A stretch of 32,171 bases of DNA. It comes from Candidatus Galloscillospira stercoripullorum. Its GTDB lineage: Bacteria > Bacillota > Clostridia > Oscillospirales > Oscillospiraceae. The notes below the pieces were generated by a model. It was not told the DNA's origin, did not search any database, and saw only the letters and a list, made by a program, of their open reading frames with translations. The stretch is taken from positions 1 through 32,171 of the forward strand of contig DVLB01000009.1 of NCBI GenBank assembly GCA_018715695.1, read 5' to 3'. How positions within the stretch are numbered: the stretch's first letter is position 1; each line of letters opens with the position of its first letter. A program made the position numbers and the translations under genes. This document shows positions 31,627 through 32,171 of the stretch, one piece after another.

Positions 31627-31968
31627 ATGACTCTGCGAGAGATCCGCGATATTCTGGGCGCGGAGGTCCTCTGGGGCGAGGACCGGCTGGACACCCAGGT
31701 CCGCTCGGCCTGCGGCAGCGACTTCATGAGCGACGTGCTGGCTTATGTAAAAGACCAGGGTCTGCTGCTCACCGGCCTTGTCAATCCCCAGGTGGTGCGC
31801 ACCGCCGACATGATGGACATGAAATGCGTGGTATTCGTCCGGGGCAAGCGCCCGGATCAGGCCATCCTGGACCTGGCCGCCGAGCGTGGCATTGTGGTCA
31901 TGGCCTCCTCCCATCGTATGTATACCGCCTGCGGCCTGCTCTATATGAGCGGGATCAGGGGGGAATGA
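31627..31968 (+). CDS. DRTGG-domain protein
   Basis: 113 residues that form one DRTGG-like domain: MTLREIRDILGAEVLWGEDRL shape at the start, SDFMSDVLAYVKDQGLLLTGLV, a central VVFVRGKRPD, and the closing GIVVMASSHRMYTACGLLY. The domain is also found in CBS and phosphotransacetylase-type proteins, where it is thought to have a regulatory role. In clostridia this stand-alone form commonly precedes an RsbW-like ATPase and hydrogenase or NuoEF-type genes. AGGAGG lies 8 nt before the ATG. The ATPase gene follows after 4 nt, so the two are in one operon. Confidence 0.85.
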   Translation: MTLREIRDILGAEVLWGEDRLDTQVRSACGSDFMSDVLAYVKDQGLLLTGLVNPQVVRTADMMDMKCVVFVRGKRPDQAILDLAAERGIVVMASSHRMYTACGLLYMSGIRGE

Positions 31969-31972
31969 GGGA

Positions 31973-32171
31973 ATGGAGCCGATACGACTGAATTTTCTGG
32001 TGGAGGGCGGAGACCTCATCGGCGCCGGAGAGGCCTCCAGCAAGATGAAGCTCACCCTGAAGAAGCTGGGCCTGCCCCAGGATGTGATCCGCCGGGCGTC
32101 CATCTGCATGTACGAGGGCGAGATCAACATGGTCATCCATGCCGACGGCGGCCAGGCCGAGGTGGAGATCG
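31973..32171 (+). CDS. RsbW-like ATP-binding protein, cut by the window edge
   Basis: Partial gene: 66 codons from ATG 31973, open to the last base. The visible part, MEPIRLNFLVEGGDLIGAGE, then RRASICMYEGEINMVIHADGG, matches the start of HATPase_c_2 proteins of the anti-sigma or serine kinase type; EINMVIHADGG is the N-box (EAEMNIVIHS in relatives). The ATG is 4 nt after the DRTGG stop and has GAGG just upstream inside the stop region. Only the N-terminus is seen, so activity and C-terminal extent are unknown. Genes for ferredoxin, PHP and [FeFe]-hydrogenase proteins are expected beyond the edge. Confidence 0.8.
   Translation, partial: MEPIRLNFLVEGGDLIGAGEASSKMKLTLKKLGLPQDVIRRASICMYEGEINMVIHADGGQAEVEI

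Overview
The window is about 32 kb of GC-rich, gene-dense, low-repeat chromosome from a spore-forming Firmicute. The gene content fits an Oscillospiraceae-type gut clostridium (Flavonifractor, Pseudoflavonifractor, Lawsonibacter or similar). Reasons: Gram-positive style Shine-Dalgarno sites; the yabP-yabQ-divIC-yabR sporulation and division block; RNase J; BioY/BirA; a GDP-mannose pyrophosphorylase with a phosphomannomutase-like tail; and a DRTGG plus RsbW-like ATPase pair typical of clostridial redox loci. The genus is an inference. No phage, insertion sequence, CRISPR array or rRNA was seen. Most of the window is core chromosome.

Layout, left to right. (1) 1-2.5 kb, minus: pstS behind Pho-box-like repeats, then rpoN. 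(2) 2.7-3.06 kb, plus: tRNA-Thr, a strongly folded spacer and tRNA-Tyr, one transcription unit with promoter and terminator. (3) 3.3-5.2 kb: RNase J with a long leader. (4) 5.3-8.2 kb: a zinc-ribbon/Big_2 membrane protein (minus) and a CbxX/SpoVK-like AAA+ ATPase (plus), divergent from a 436-nt region that holds two outward promoters inside a perfect 15-bp inverted repeat. (5) 8.2-11.3 kb: a small Spx/ArsC-like protein and a DUF1653 protein (minus), then the nucleotidyltransferase/PMM-like fusion (plus). (6) 11.3-14.0 kb, minus: WYL regulator, long-form hibernation factor HPF, and an orphan fumarase alpha subunit. (7) 14.04-14.17 kb, plus: an orphan promoter-to-terminator unit that I call a candidate small RNA. 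(8) 14.2-15.8 kb, minus: yabP-yabQ-divIC-yabR behind a sigma-E-like promoter. (9) 15.8-17.6 kb: bioY and birA, divergent around a shared BirA operator. (10) 17.7-19.4 kb, plus: XRE regulator and a PfoR-type membrane protein whose mRNA appears to begin with a 14-bp stem-loop. (11) 19.5-24.3 kb, minus: cation efflux transporter, then response regulator, histidine kinase and HtrA protease. (12) 24.5-25.5 kb, minus: a soluble kinase-like protein without a recognisable phospho-acceptor His. (13) 25.8-28.9 kb, plus: gap with a Rex-like operator, then GntR, ABC ATPase and permease. (14) 29-31.3 kb, minus: serC-serA with a perfect-consensus promoter and a folded leader. (15) 31.5 kb to the end, plus: a Rex-like operator, a DRTGG protein and an RsbW-like ATPase cut by the window edge.

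Functional themes are phosphate uptake, envelope stress (RR-HK-HtrA), sporulation and septation, biotin homeostasis, serine synthesis and redox-linked central metabolism. The items most worth checking are the candidate invertible promoter segment (6385-6535), the candidate small RNA (14075-14171), the pair of Rex-like operators, the serC leader and the folded tRNA spacer. All regulatory and RNA calls were read by eye from the sequence; no search or folding program was run.
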